Source: Pseudomonas sp. R5(2019) (GTDB taxonomy: Bacteria > Pseudomonadota > Gammaproteobacteria > Pseudomonadales > Pseudomonadaceae). From it: DNA of 64,000 nt. This document shows positions 51,798 through 60,031 of this stretch, piece after piece. The stretch covers positions 1-64,000 of the forward strand of contig NZ_JAAAMT010000011.1 of the NCBI RefSeq assembly GCF_009905435.1, given 5' to 3'. The position numbers were made by a program, and so were the translations under genes. The notes under the pieces were generated by a model. It made no database searches, was not told where the DNA came from, and saw only the letters and a list, made by a program, of their open reading frames with translations. Position 1 is the first letter of the stretch, and the number at the start of each line of letters is the position of its first letter.

Positions 51798-52574
51798 ATG
51801 TTTAAGTTCGACTTAGCTTTTCATTCAGGTATGAGTTCGAGAAGTGATTTACGAGCCGCAGTTGATGAGGGTGTTCCTGTAGGTGTTGTTGCCACGCTTC
51901 TGGATGTCGCTAAAACAATTTTAGTCCTGCCGCGTCACCTTGATGCCGGTTTCGCTGTGTTCATCGATTCCGGGGCCTTTGCGGCGTTTCAGAAGCGGGA
52001 GGTGGTTGAGTGGGCCAGGGTATTTCGTGCCTACGAAAGCGTTCTCCATATGACCGACAGGCCCCAGAAGTTGAGCATCGTTGCCCCTGACGTGATCGGT
52101 GATCAGCGCGGAACGCTCGCACTGTGGGAAGTCCATGCTGAACGCGTTCGTGCCTGGATTGATGCTGGTGCTCGCGTAATCATTCCGCTGCAATGCGGTG
52201 AACTCAGTGCCGGTTCAATGCTCGATAGAGCCAAGCAGATCTTCAAGACAGATCGTTTCTGCGCGGGCATACCTTCCAATTTAGAAGCTATGACTGCTGC
52301 CGATGCAGCAACACTTCGTCACTCTGACTTCCATATTTTGGGGCGCGTGATCCTGACGGAGGAGCTCAAGAGCAAACTCAATGCCTTGTTGGCCAACAAT
52401 CCAGCGGCCTACTACACGGCTGACGCGAATTGGCTCCGCTCGCGCTTACGTCAGATTAGCAGCGCTGCGCAGGTTTTTCGACAGGAGCGCTCAGGCACTT
52501 CATGGGACTCGTCGCGCACGCGTGCGGTGCGTTCTGTCCTCCGAAAAGATGCGTATGATTTCAAACAGGCATGA
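51798..52574 (+). CDS. TGT/DpdA-like TIM-barrel protein
   Basis: 258 residues. It shows the tRNA-guanine transglycosylase order of motifs: VFIDSGAFAAF (for DSGGF), SIVAPDVIGDQRGTL (candidate nucleophile Asp), RVIIPLQCGE (for the G-V-Q-G-G loop) and FCAGIPSNLEAM. TGT-like DpdA proteins insert 7-deazaguanine bases into DNA in phages and genomic islands. It lacks an obvious zinc site. It may therefore modify DNA or RNA, but no PreQ0-pathway gene is visible nearby. Moderate confidence in fold, low in substrate. Confidence 0.55.
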   Translation: MFKFDLAFHSGMSSRSDLRAAVDEGVPVGVVATLLDVAKTILVLPRHLDAGFAVFIDSGAFAAFQKREVVEWARVFRAYESVLHMTDRPQKLSIVAPDVIGDQRGTLALWEVHAERVRAWIDAGARVIIPLQCGELSAGSMLDRAKQIFKTDRFCAGIPSNLEAMTAADAATLRHSDFHILGRVILTEELKSKLNALLANNPAAYYTADANWLRSRLRQISSAAQVFRQERSGTSWDSSRTRAVRSVLRKDAYDFKQA

Positions 52575-52736
52575 AGCCGGTTTTATGGCCTGGGTGACAC
52601 GGTAGATGTGTAATTGCATAGACTTGACCAGCACACGCTGTAGTGACGACCGGCAGAGAGCCACCAGGACGAAATATCGCCGCCACCGAATGGGCGAGCC
52701 CGTGCCCTTTGCCGAATCAGCCATAAAGGAGCTGCG

Positions 52737-53471
52737 ATGCTTGTTTACAAATACATGAGTCTACAAGGGCTGGATGCGTGTCTGAACCAACGAACGATCA
52801 GGTTCACGAAGCCGGTCAACTTTAACGATCCCTTCGACTGTGCAGCGGCGGCGGAGAAGGAAATGGAAAAAGGGCTGAACATGCGCACCGCTGGCTCGAC
52901 TAATGCCGACAAGCTTTTCACGATCAGAAACGCCATAGGCATCCTTTCCCTAACTCGAAATCCACTCAACCCTCTGATGTGGGCACACTATGGCGAGAAC
53001 CACAGGGGAGGAGTGATAGCTATAGACACCGAGGAGGCGGGCCTCGAATGCACAGAGACAAACATTATCTCTGCCAGCGCTGGCAACGTGATCTACACGA
53101 CCGTCAGGCCTAGCGTGGAGGATGACCATCTCCCTCACCACGGTGAAATTACGGCACAGCATGACAGGCTGATGCTTGAAAGACTGTTCCTCTACAAATC
53201 CTTGCATTGGTCATACGAAGAGGAGATCAGGGTGGCACGTCGCGTTGACTACACGCCGCAAGTGCCACACCAAGACTTCGAGATTCCTAGCACCGCCATT
53301 AAAGCTGTCTACCTAGGAGCCAAATATTTTTCTGCCCTAATAGATGATTATGACGACGAGTTGCCACGGGTTCACTTAAAGCACCCAAAACACGAAATCT
53401 ACCTTTGCTACCAAGATCGCAAGACCTGGGACCTACATGCAGAGCGATATGATCCCACCGGGATCAAATAG
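52737..53471 (+). CDS. DUF2971 protein
   Basis: 244 residues. Starts LVYKYMSLQGLDACLNQRTI and contains FTKPVNFNDPFDCA and NPLMWAHYGENHRGGVIAID, the two hallmark blocks of DUF2971. The family is widespread in mobile elements and defence-rich regions; the biochemical role is unknown. Ribosome binding site AAGGAG. Confidence 0.85.
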   Translation: MLVYKYMSLQGLDACLNQRTIRFTKPVNFNDPFDCAAAAEKEMEKGLNMRTAGSTNADKLFTIRNAIGILSLTRNPLNPLMWAHYGENHRGGVIAIDTEEAGLECTETNIISASAGNVIYTTVRPSVEDDHLPHHGEITAQHDRLMLERLFLYKSLHWSYEEEIRVARRVDYTPQVPHQDFEIPSTAIKAVYLGAKYFSALIDDYDDELPRVHLKHPKHEIYLCYQDRKTWDLHAERYDPTGIK

Positions 53472-53575
53472 CCTCCCGCTTAATACGGCCTACGGGCCTG
53501 CATATGGCTGCATTGGGTTGCAGTCCTTTGATTACATTTATTGCAGCATCTTCCCTATAATTGCGACAGCGATGC

Positions 53576-53634
53576 CTAGCTAAATTTCGACGTTCCCCCA
53601 AGAACCCGCATGCGGTTTGAGTCGATTTAGCTAG
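53576..53634. repeat. Nested inverted repeat upstream of the 53660 gene
   Basis: The arms CTAGCTAAATTTCGAC and GTCGATTTAGCTAG pair around a loop that itself contains the palindrome CCGCATGCGG. It lies in a non-coding gap and could be an operator, a cruciform or a terminator. Confidence 0.5.
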
Positions 53635-53659
53635 ATTGCTTTCGGCCTTGGGGGAAGAC

Positions 53660-54214
53660 ATGTTTATCCGCATAACAAATAGCGACGATTTCCAAATAAT
53701 ATTTGAAGTGACGGACTGTCCCAGTCTAAAGGTCGCGATTCAGCTCGCTTGGCAAAAAATCGCCTCTCTGCGGCCTGATCATTTTTCCCATAGCAAAGCG
53801 ATTCGGGATCAAGTCCAGCTTGAGCCATGCGGCCATGCATCTGTAGGTACCGATGCGCGGGCAATGCTTGAGCGTCTGCTTGCTCAAGCGGTCTCGGACC
53901 GGAAAATTCTTCCCGTGACACTAGCCATCCACCTATTTAACCGGCATGCCTACGGAGACTCGTACACGACCGCCGAAGCTATGCAGGGCTCTCGACCTGG
54001 CCGCGCCCCGGAGCCGTGGATTATCGCTGGTGGGTATCCGGCTGGTGATTCAATCAAGGTGGATCCGGACACTGAGCTGACTGCAACGAGAAATGGAAAC
54101 AATCTCCCCAGAATGCTGGAGAAGCTACAGCAAGCAGATAAGCATGCGGCGTTCCTGGTGTCGGTCAATCGACTTCGGAAGAGTGCGTTGAAGGGGGAGG
54201 CTTGCCCGGACTAG
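53660..54214 (+). CDS. Hypothetical protein
   Basis: 184 residues from ATG 53660 (GGGGGAAG upstream). FIRITNSDDFQIIFEVTDCP, then AMLERLLAQAVSDRKILPVT and a helical C-terminus. No recognised domain. Confidence 0.6.
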   Translation: MFIRITNSDDFQIIFEVTDCPSLKVAIQLAWQKIASLRPDHFSHSKAIRDQVQLEPCGHASVGTDARAMLERLLAQAVSDRKILPVTLAIHLFNRHAYGDSYTTAEAMQGSRPGRAPEPWIIAGGYPAGDSIKVDPDTELTATRNGNNLPRMLEKLQQADKHAAFLVSVNRLRKSALKGEACPD

Positions 54215-54318
54215 GCCGTCAGCCCCGGTAATTCTTTTAGCGTGACTCACGCGACCGGTATCTCCTGCAATACATGCATTTGAGTTGAAACTCGTAAATA
54301 GTGTGGGAGGCTAGAAGG

Positions 54319-54366
54319 CAGTTTGGTACAGCTTCCGAACTGATAGGAAGGCGCGGTTTTCGCGCC
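54319..54366 (+). promoter_or_regulatory. Two-hairpin leader, copy 1
   Basis: Hairpin 1 is CAGTT ... AACTG. The joining TAGGAA is followed by GGCGCGGTTTTCGCGCC, a perfect hairpin with a GTTTT-type loop. The second part recurs at 56206-56277 and 58334-58408, while hairpin 1 keeps its pairing but not its sequence. Confidence 0.55.
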
Positions 54367-54396
54367 TATGAATACAGCCGAGACAGGGAATTAAAA

Positions 54397-54681
54397 GTGA
54401 TCAATACGTCGAAAGAAAAAGCAGGATTTTTTGCCGAAAATATTCGCTGGATTCAGCCCCTGATTGCAGCGTTCATCTTGTTGGCAGCACCGGGGATAGC
54501 TGATCAATTTGGCGGGTTCAAAATTCCCGTCATCGTATCCGGTTCTTTTGCTCTGTTGGCTATCGTTTACGCGGGCATCATGGCCCGGTTGACAGACACC
54601 TTGGCGGCCAAGATTTTCATATACGTCGCCATCGCGGCAGGAGCGATTGCACTAGGCGCAAAGCTTCCGCAGTTCATCTAG
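54397..54681 (+). CDS. Small integral membrane protein
   Basis: 94 residues from a GTG at 54397 with AGGGA upstream; a longer GTG frame from 54301 would run through the two-hairpin leader and is not favoured. Three hydrophobic segments (IQPLIAAFILLAAPGIA, IPVIVSGSFALLAIVYAGIM, KIFIYVAIAAGAIALG). Unknown function. Confidence 0.6.
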   Translation: MINTSKEKAGFFAENIRWIQPLIAAFILLAAPGIADQFGGFKIPVIVSGSFALLAIVYAGIMARLTDTLAAKIFIYVAIAAGAIALGAKLPQFI

Positions 54682-54721
54682 TCCACGGACCACGAAAAAT
54701 CGTTGAAGCGAGGGAATGACC

Positions 54722-55024
54722 ATGGCTGCATCAAGCAAAAAAAGTAAGGCGGAACAGTTTCAGGCGGACATGATCCGTTGCCGTGGGATCGAGTTTGCTC
54801 GCCTCGGCATGATGGTTGAGGTCGATGGTGACATGGGCACTATCGAAGGCATGAACGGCAGTGCAAACCTTGATGTGCGCTTCACTAACCAGCTCCAGTA
54901 CGGCAAGCATCTGCACAACTGCCACCCGACTTGGAACGTGAAGTATTTCGACGAGACGGGCACCGTCATTGCACACTTCGACGAGTGCAAATGCGTGTTC
55001 CGTCCCGAACGTGCCGCAGCGTAG
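54722..55024 (+). CDS. Hypothetical plasmid protein
   Basis: 100 residues. AASSKKSKAEQFQADMIRCR, then GMMVEVDGDMGTIEGMNGSA and a segment with LHNCHPTWNVKYFD; the end has ECKCVF. The central part reads like a small beta-barrel (SH3-like) fold. It begins a run of tightly spaced genes to 56200. Confidence 0.65.
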   Translation: MAASSKKSKAEQFQADMIRCRGIEFARLGMMVEVDGDMGTIEGMNGSANLDVRFTNQLQYGKHLHNCHPTWNVKYFDETGTVIAHFDECKCVFRPERAAA

Positions 55025-55035
55025 GAAAAGAACCA

Positions 55036-55311
55036 ATGGCCACGCTGACCTTGGCCCTCAAGGGCGAATACTTCGACGCGATCAAAGCCGGAACCAAGAC
55101 CGAAGAATTTCGCTTGGTGACGCCGTACTGGCGGCAGCGGCTGGAAGGTCGGATTTACGACCAAATTGAGCTGACCAAGGGCTACCCGAAGCGCGACGAC
55201 CAAAGCCGTCGCCTGACGCTGCCATGGCAGGGCTACCGCACGACGACATTGACGCATCCGCACTTCGGACCGGAGCCGGTCGAAGTCTTCGCAATCAATG
55301 TGCAGCACTGA
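55036..55311 (+). CDS. ASCH-domain-like protein
   Basis: 91 residues from ATG 55036. LTLALKGEYFDAIKAGTKTE, EFRLVTPYW, DQIELTKGYP and a beta-rich remainder match the ASCH/DUF3850-type layout, where a small barrel binds RNA or modified nucleosides. Spaced 11 bp after the gene before it. Confidence 0.65.
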   Translation: MATLTLALKGEYFDAIKAGTKTEEFRLVTPYWRQRLEGRIYDQIELTKGYPKRDDQSRRLTLPWQGYRTTTLTHPHFGPEPVEVFAINVQH

Positions 55312-55334
55312 GAAAACTGTTAAAGGGAAATCCC

Positions 55335-55517
55335 ATGGCCATCTACGAAGAAATGCAAGCACAGCTCCAGGAGCTGGTGGACTTGGTAAAACAGGACGAA
55401 CAGTACACCGCTGCTGTCGCCTACGGCGCAATCGAAGCCGCTCAGGACACCGCCCAGGCCCACCAGCAGCGTGTAGCTCGTATCGTTGAGCTGAAGCGAA
55501 ATTACGGGCTCAAGTGA
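55335..55517 (+). CDS. Small helical protein
   Basis: 60 residues, wholly helical and acidic (IYEEMQAQLQELVDLVKQDE). Ribosome binding site AAAGGGAAA. Part of the operon-like series from 54722. Unknown function. Confidence 0.6.
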   Translation: MAIYEEMQAQLQELVDLVKQDEQYTAAVAYGAIEAAQDTAQAHQQRVARIVELKRNYGLK

Positions 55518-55599
55518 GTCCTCTGCGGCAGAACGGTAAACCCCGCAGCACCACAGCCCCGTCAGTCGGGCTAAGAGCATCGCACCAGGAGAGCATTGG

Positions 55600-55869
55600 A
55601 TGAGCCGCGATGAGACATTGGTTGGAGAAGACTTCTTGATGAGCCACGACGCACTGGGTCGTGTGCGTCTGGCCTCAGTCGATACCGATGAAGTGTTGAT
55701 TGAACTGCCGGGAGGCTTGAAGCTGACTCCCGAACAGCTTGAGGCTATCGGTCATGCGGTAGAGAAGGCACGGCGAAAGGCATACGAAGATGGCCGCACC
55801 CGTGGCCAGGAAGACAAAGCGACTGAAATTCGCTTGGCTCTCGGCATTGTGCCGGGAACTCGGTTCTGA
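55600..55869 (+). CDS. Hypothetical protein
   Basis: 89 residues: SRDETLVGEDFLMSHDALGR, a central LTPEQLEAIGHAVEKARRKA and a C-terminal LALGIVPGTRF. Ribosome binding site CAGGAGA. No domain recognised. Confidence 0.6.
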   Translation: MSRDETLVGEDFLMSHDALGRVRLASVDTDEVLIELPGGLKLTPEQLEAIGHAVEKARRKAYEDGRTRGQEDKATEIRLALGIVPGTRF

Positions 55870-55894
55870 TCGGAAAAAGAGAGGAAAGGAAGCC

Positions 55895-56200
55895 ATGGCC
55901 ATGATCGAGCATCCCATTACCCCCGAAGACGAAGCTCGCTATTTTCAGGTGATGACCGACTACAACGACCTGATGCGTAGCCTCGACGTTGGGCCGGTGC
56001 CAATGTGCCATTTCACGCCGATGGAGTTCCACGAATGCGACTCCGACCCGAGCGGGCGCAGTGACGGCTATCAGTGTCGGCATTGTGGACACAGCGAAGA
56101 CAGCACCGAGGCATGGGCGAAAGTGCAGGCCCGCGAAGCCAAGTCGCCCGCTGCCGTTCGACCCGAAACCATGCCCGCGCTCGACAGCGCACCGTTCTAG
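55895..56200 (+). CDS. Small protein with CxxC zinc-ribbon-like motif
   Basis: 101 residues from ATG 55895 (GAGGAAAGGA). IEHPITPEDEARYFQVMTDY is followed by PMCHFTPMEFHECD and YQCRHCGHSED, so four Cys and several His could bind zinc. Unknown function. Confidence 0.62.
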   Translation: MAMIEHPITPEDEARYFQVMTDYNDLMRSLDVGPVPMCHFTPMEFHECDSDPSGRSDGYQCRHCGHSEDSTEAWAKVQAREAKSPAAVRPETMPALDSAPF

Positions 56201-56205
56201 GAGTC

Positions 56206-56277
56206 TCCCGCCCAGGTGCGCCCACGCCCAGCCCATGCTGGGCAGCGGCAGTAGGAAAGGCGCGGTTTTCGCGCTCG
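56206..56277 (+). promoter_or_regulatory. Two-hairpin leader, copy 2
   Basis: TCCCGCCCAGGT leads into hairpin GCCCAGC-ccat-GCTGGGC, then AGCGGCAGTAGGAAA and GGCGCGGTTTTCGCGC. It lies between two genes and matches 58334-58408 closely. Confidence 0.65.
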
Positions 56278-56294
56278 CAAAATCGAGATTAGGT

Positions 56295-56645
56295 ATGAGC
56301 GATCAGACAAAACACTTGGCGGGAATTCTCATTTTCACCGGCCAAGTAGCAACCGCCATCCGCATGTACACCGCATATAACCAAAGCGGCACCGATTTGG
56401 ATGAGTTCGCACCCAAAGACGTTATGTTCCTTTCGGATACGCTGGTCAGCTTTGAATTCATGGGCGAATACCTTGCGGCTGGTAATACCGCGAAGGTCAT
56501 CAACTATTGCGACAGCATTGCTCAGTCCCTGAAAACATACATAGGCCAACCGGCGTTTGTGCGCAATCCAGCGGTGAATTTGCAGGCCGCGATTACTCAC
56601 CTTGTCGCGCTGAAATCGGCGTTTGCCGAACAACTCGCCAGTTAA
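56295..56645 (+). CDS. Hypothetical helical protein
   Basis: 116 residues from ATG 56295, directly downstream of the two-hairpin leader. SDQTKHLAGILIFTGQVATA, then APKDVMFLSDTLVSFEFMGE and NYCDSIAQSLKTYI. Mostly alpha-helical. No known domain. Confidence 0.62.
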   Translation: MSDQTKHLAGILIFTGQVATAIRMYTAYNQSGTDLDEFAPKDVMFLSDTLVSFEFMGEYLAAGNTAKVINYCDSIAQSLKTYIGQPAFVRNPAVNLQAAITHLVALKSAFAEQLAS

Positions 56646-56665
56646 GGGAAATGGAGGAAGGAATT

Positions 56666-56770
56666 ATGCAGAGCGCGAAGCGCGGTATCGCAATAGCCGC
56701 ATTTGTAATCGCTGTTACCGGAGCGGCAGCATTTTGGGTTGAGTGGTTGGTAAAAAGCTCGGGTCACTAA
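56666..56770 (+). CDS. 34-residue membrane peptide
   Basis: QSAKRGIAIAAFVIAVTGAA then AFWVEWLVKSSGH after the initial Met. One membrane helix. A strong GGAGGAAGGA ribosome binding site nine bases before ATG 56666. Confidence 0.55.
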   Translation: MQSAKRGIAIAAFVIAVTGAAAFWVEWLVKSSGH

Positions 56771-56823
56771 ACGCAAGCAACCGTTTGCGCGTTGATGTTT
56801 TCAAGGATGATAGGAAGTGACAA

Positions 56824-56973
56824 ATGAACTTTGTAGAAACCACCGGATTCGTGTTGTGCATGAGCGGGGTGATTGCGGGCATCGGAGCCATGATTTTTCA
56901 GGCTAAGCGATTGGCTTGGACCGCAGTTGTGCCTCTCGTGATGGGGGCTGGCTTTTTGATCTACAGCCTTTAA
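56824..56973 (+). CDS. 49-residue membrane protein
   Basis: NFVETTGFVLCMSGVIAGIG, then AMIFQAKRLAWTAVVPLVMG and AGFLIYSL. Two hydrophobic helices. The start has AGGAAG upstream. Part of the same small-gene series. Confidence 0.55.
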   Translation: MNFVETTGFVLCMSGVIAGIGAMIFQAKRLAWTAVVPLVMGAGFLIYSL

Positions 56974-57159
56974 GTCAAGAAAAGCCGCTGCAATTTGAGC
57001 CCGCCGTCGCGGGCTATCGAGGTTAGGGCAATCAACCCGCCTTGGGCTTTGAGCCGTTGGATATGACATTTGCTCTATTGACGTTCTAGAAGCAAGTCGA
57101 TTTTCTGCTATACCTGAAGACGAAACAGCATCTATCAATTTCAATAAGGGAAGTATTTT

Positions 57160-57600
57160 ATGAGAGCAATACTTGGTTTTGCGTTCTTAATTAGCGTCGG
57201 AGCGCATGCCTCACAAGCTACTGAGTCAATCATATTTCTTTCATTGCAACATCCGAAGATTGCCGTCTCCGTCTCTAAGGCCAGCATGCAACTGTCTACG
57301 ATGATTACAGAAGCTCATTGTACGAATAAGGAAAGTGATAAATCAGAGCCCGGACTATGTGAGGTTATGTCTATACTAAAAAATACCATCGACTTAAATA
57401 AAAATTTAGATAAGGTATTGCCGAAAATATATAATGGGGCTGCCGTCTATGAGATAGAAGGAACTAGTGACCTGTATTTTGAGGATTATATCAAATCTGT
57501 ACAGTCTCAAAATTCTGAATTATCTGAAAGCGATATAGTTGATCAAACAAGTTATGTATTTTCAGTAATAGCTGATCGAGCCAAAGTCCAACCCGATTGA
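57160..57600 (+). CDS. Hypothetical exported protein, low GC
   Basis: 146 residues with a signal peptide (RAILGFAFLISVGAHASQA). The mature part has a Cys pair (EAHCTNKE, GLCEVM). The coding sequence is markedly AT-richer than its neighbours, which suggests a different origin. Unknown function. Confidence 0.6.
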   Translation: MRAILGFAFLISVGAHASQATESIIFLSLQHPKIAVSVSKASMQLSTMITEAHCTNKESDKSEPGLCEVMSILKNTIDLNKNLDKVLPKIYNGAAVYEIEGTSDLYFEDYIKSVQSQNSELSESDIVDQTSYVFSVIADRAKVQPD

Positions 57601-57669
57601 AATTGAGGCCAGTGAATCGCGCTTGCCACTGCGGGCATGAGCAGGAAAACAACGATAGGAACCCAGCCG

Positions 57670-58005
57670 ATGACAAACCTTCCGTTTGACCAGGTAGCCC
57701 AAGACCTTCGCAGCGCCGGTATCGATCCCGCCCAGGTAGACCCACATATCGTTGTTGGTCACCGAATAAATGGTGCCGAAACAACGTGGGTGGTTTCCGT
57801 AAATGCCGCGACCAACAACACGTTTGAGTTACCTAAGGATGTCAGCCTAACGGCTGTATTTGTTATCGCGCAGGCAGTGATCAAATGGGACATTGCCATG
57901 ATGGAGGGGCAGAAGCTCAGCAGCGAGGATTACATTCTCACGGCCAAAGCAGCTTTGGCGATGATCGATGGACCTGTGCGACGTATGATCATCGGCGAGC
58001 AATGA
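57670..58005 (+). CDS. Hypothetical protein
   Basis: 111 residues from ATG 57670: TNLPFDQVAQDLRSAGIDPA, then GHRINGAETTWVVSVNAATN, DVSLTAVFVIAQAVIK. No recognised family. Confidence 0.6.
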   Translation: MTNLPFDQVAQDLRSAGIDPAQVDPHIVVGHRINGAETTWVVSVNAATNNTFELPKDVSLTAVFVIAQAVIKWDIAMMEGQKLSSEDYILTAKAALAMIDGPVRRMIIGEQ

Positions 58006-58087
58006 GAGGAAAAGAGCTATAACTGCCCATGCCCTGCATCCGTGGTACTGGGCCGAGAACCACCACAACCGCAAAGGAACTTCGAAC

Positions 58088-58312
58088 ATGAGCCAAGCCA
58101 AAGTCGTCACCATCACCGTTGACAACGCCGGCCAGCAAGCCGACGCCCAACTGAGTCATGAGGAAGCCATGGCCTTGGCCCAGTTGGTCAAGCGCCTGAC
58201 TTGGAACGATATGCGTGGCTGCGCTGTGGATGATGCCGAGACTTACGTTATCCGCGATGCGGTCGGCAAGTTGCAGGATGCCTTGGGCCGTGCCGGTTAC
58301 GCGCCGCGCTGA
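58088..58312 (+). CDS. Small conserved plasmid protein
   Basis: 74 residues: SQAKVVTITVDNAGQQADAQ, LSHEEAMALAQLVKRLTWND, then a helical end. Compact and acidic; family not recognised. The two-hairpin leader follows it. Confidence 0.62.
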   Translation: MSQAKVVTITVDNAGQQADAQLSHEEAMALAQLVKRLTWNDMRGCAVDDAETYVIRDAVGKLQDALGRAGYAPR

Positions 58313-58333
58313 CTTTTCACACAGGTAGGAAAG

Positions 58334-58408
58334 TCCCGCCCAGGTACGCCAAAGCCCAGCCCATCGAGTTGGGCAGCGGCAGTAGAAACGGCGCGGTTTT
58401 CGCGTCCG
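58334..58408 (+). promoter_or_regulatory. Two-hairpin leader, copy 3
   Basis: TCCCGCCCAGGT, hairpin GCCCA-tcgagt-TGGGC, AGCGGCAGTAGAAAC and GGCGCGGTTTTCGCG. Compared with copy 2 hairpin 1 has a different loop and arm but still pairs. It lies 18 bp before the small membrane protein at 58427. Confidence 0.65.
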
Positions 58409-58426
58409 GATACAAAGGATAAGCGC

Positions 58427-58615
58427 ATGTCTAAATGGAAGTCATATTTGCCGTTTGTAATCATTATTTTGGTTGGATTTGGTGCAGGTAACATAGCCGA
58501 CTCTCTCAGGTTCCGACCGGATAGCATGGGAGTTGGCAGCGCAATGTTGGCCACAGTTTTCTTCCTCTACAAAGTATGGTCAGGTCGCCCAATTGCCAAG
58601 CGGTCTGACGGTTGA
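58427..58615 (+). CDS. Small membrane protein
   Basis: 62 residues with two hydrophobic stretches (LPFVIIILVGFGAGNIA, GSAMLATVFFLYKVW). Preceded by the two-hairpin leader and AAAGGATAAG. Unknown function. Confidence 0.6.
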   Translation: MSKWKSYLPFVIIILVGFGAGNIADSLRFRPDSMGVGSAMLATVFFLYKVWSGRPIAKRSDG

Positions 58616-58743
58616 GGAAAAGTTCGCTGCACGCACGGCCCTTGACTGGGCCTGTTGCAGTGCCAGGGTGCGGGTTTCGCGTCTGCGACATACAGGTAAA
58701 GCCCCTTGCCGCCATTCAACTACAGGTTTAGGAGTAAACAGGG

Positions 58744-59532
58744 ATGTACAAGCGGAGTTTTCTAAGTGTCGCGATGCTGGGTTTTGCGCTTGTCGGCTGC
58801 CAGAGCAATCAGCAAGGCCGGGGTGAGTATGCGGCTGACGCGAATTATCTTGGCAAGAGTTATGTAGTCACAAAAGATCAGGCGTACATGGGAATCCGTG
58901 ACGCCTTGATGGACGGTCAAAAAGTAACAGTCGTGCAAACCTTTAGATCTCCTCAAGGATTGCTGCTTGTAAAAGTTGCAGGCGATACGGGAAAAGTGAT
59001 CTTAGATAAGCCTTACAGTTTGGGCGATCTGGGGCTGGTTGATGAGATTGGCGACCCAGTTCAAAAATCTGTAGATGAGAACAAGGTTCGGGCAGGGGTA
59101 CTCGGAAAGCAACAGCACGGTTATGGCAGAAAGCTGTTCGGCGATGATTACAGCTATACCTCCACTGTCGAAAATACACGGCTCGACGGCCCGGTAGCAC
59201 ACGGTGAAAATCGGCGAGAGGGTCTGGGTGCTATTTGTACCAAAGGAACAGTATTCCTGACTGTGAAACAATCCGATATTATCGCGGCCCCAGGTAGCTC
59301 GGTTTCATATCGTATTTATGTAGATCGGCAGCAAACGTACGATGTGCCAGCGCAAATGGCAACGTACTCTGCTCTTGTATCTACGCCGCCGAAGGCTCTT
59401 GTTGATGATCTTCTATCCGGAAGGGAAGGTATCCTTAAAATTGTCACTCCGACTACTGTTCGCACCGTAAATTTCAGGCTTGATGGGTTTGCAGAAATGT
59501 ACTCACGAGTTCGAAACAATTGTTCCATCTAA
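58744..59532 (+). CDS. Putative lipoprotein of unknown function
   Basis: 262 residues. Signal with lipobox (MLGFALVGCQSNQ), so membrane-anchored through Cys. The mature protein contains YVVTKDQAYMGIRDALMDGQ and a C-terminal SSVSYRIYVDRQQTYDVPA. No known domain. It is the largest product in this stretch. Confidence 0.7.
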   Translation: MYKRSFLSVAMLGFALVGCQSNQQGRGEYAADANYLGKSYVVTKDQAYMGIRDALMDGQKVTVVQTFRSPQGLLLVKVAGDTGKVILDKPYSLGDLGLVDEIGDPVQKSVDENKVRAGVLGKQQHGYGRKLFGDDYSYTSTVENTRLDGPVAHGENRREGLGAICTKGTVFLTVKQSDIIAAPGSSVSYRIYVDRQQTYDVPAQMATYSALVSTPPKALVDDLLSGREGILKIVTPTTVRTVNFRLDGFAEMYSRVRNNCSI

Positions 59533-59604
59533 GTTAGTTAAGATGCACATAATTGCCAAAGACTCTCCATTAGTCTCTGGCAATTATCCGTCGGCTATCC
59601 TGTC

Positions 59605-59853
59605 TCAGGGCAGTCGTTGACGTTCGATGGTCATTATCTGCAACAGCATGTGGAGGGCAATTAGATTGCCGCCGACCTGATCGCGCCACGCTTGATGGGT
59701 GCTTTTGTAAAGCTCATCGATTTCCTTCATCACCTGGCGATAGCGGACGACCTCAAGGATCAGGCGGTGTATGTCGGGGTCGGCGTGCTGCCTCCAGAGG
59801 GCACGCAGTTCCTTTTTCGTGACCGTATCGAAGGACGGTAATTCGCGGGTCAT
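59605..59853 (-). CDS. Small helical protein behind a LexA box
   Basis: 82 residues from ATG 59853, though the frame is open further upstream. TRELPSFDTVTKKELRALWR, then DIHRLILEVVRYRQVMKEID and a helical end. A LexA-type box at 59870-59885 lies just before the start, so induction by DNA damage is likely. Confidence 0.55.
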   Translation of the reverse strand: MTRELPSFDTVTKKELRALWRQHADPDIHRLILEVVRYRQVMKEIDELYKSTHQAWRDQVGGNLIALHMLLQIMTIERQRLP

Positions 59854-59869
59854 GATTGCAACCTGTTTG

Positions 59870-59885
59870 CTGTACATATGAACAG
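59870..59885 (-). promoter_or_regulatory. LexA (SOS) box
   Basis: CTGTACATATGAACAG fits the CTG-N10-CAG pattern with an AT-rich centre. It lies 16 bp before the start of the small minus-strand gene. Confidence 0.6.
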
Positions 59886-60031
59886 TATGTTGGCAGGCGC
59901 TCGCCGTGGCTACTGCCAGTAATCGATAAGCGATACTCATGACCTGGCTGGCACCTCATTGCAGGATGGACAGGGCTGCGCCGAAGGTGTGATCTATTAA
60001 TCGAGTAATCAGATCAGGGGAACCATCGACC

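Noticed and set aside
54301..54396. Upstream extension of the small membrane gene at 54397
   Set aside because: It would translate the two-hairpin leader shared with non-coding copies at 56206 and 58334.
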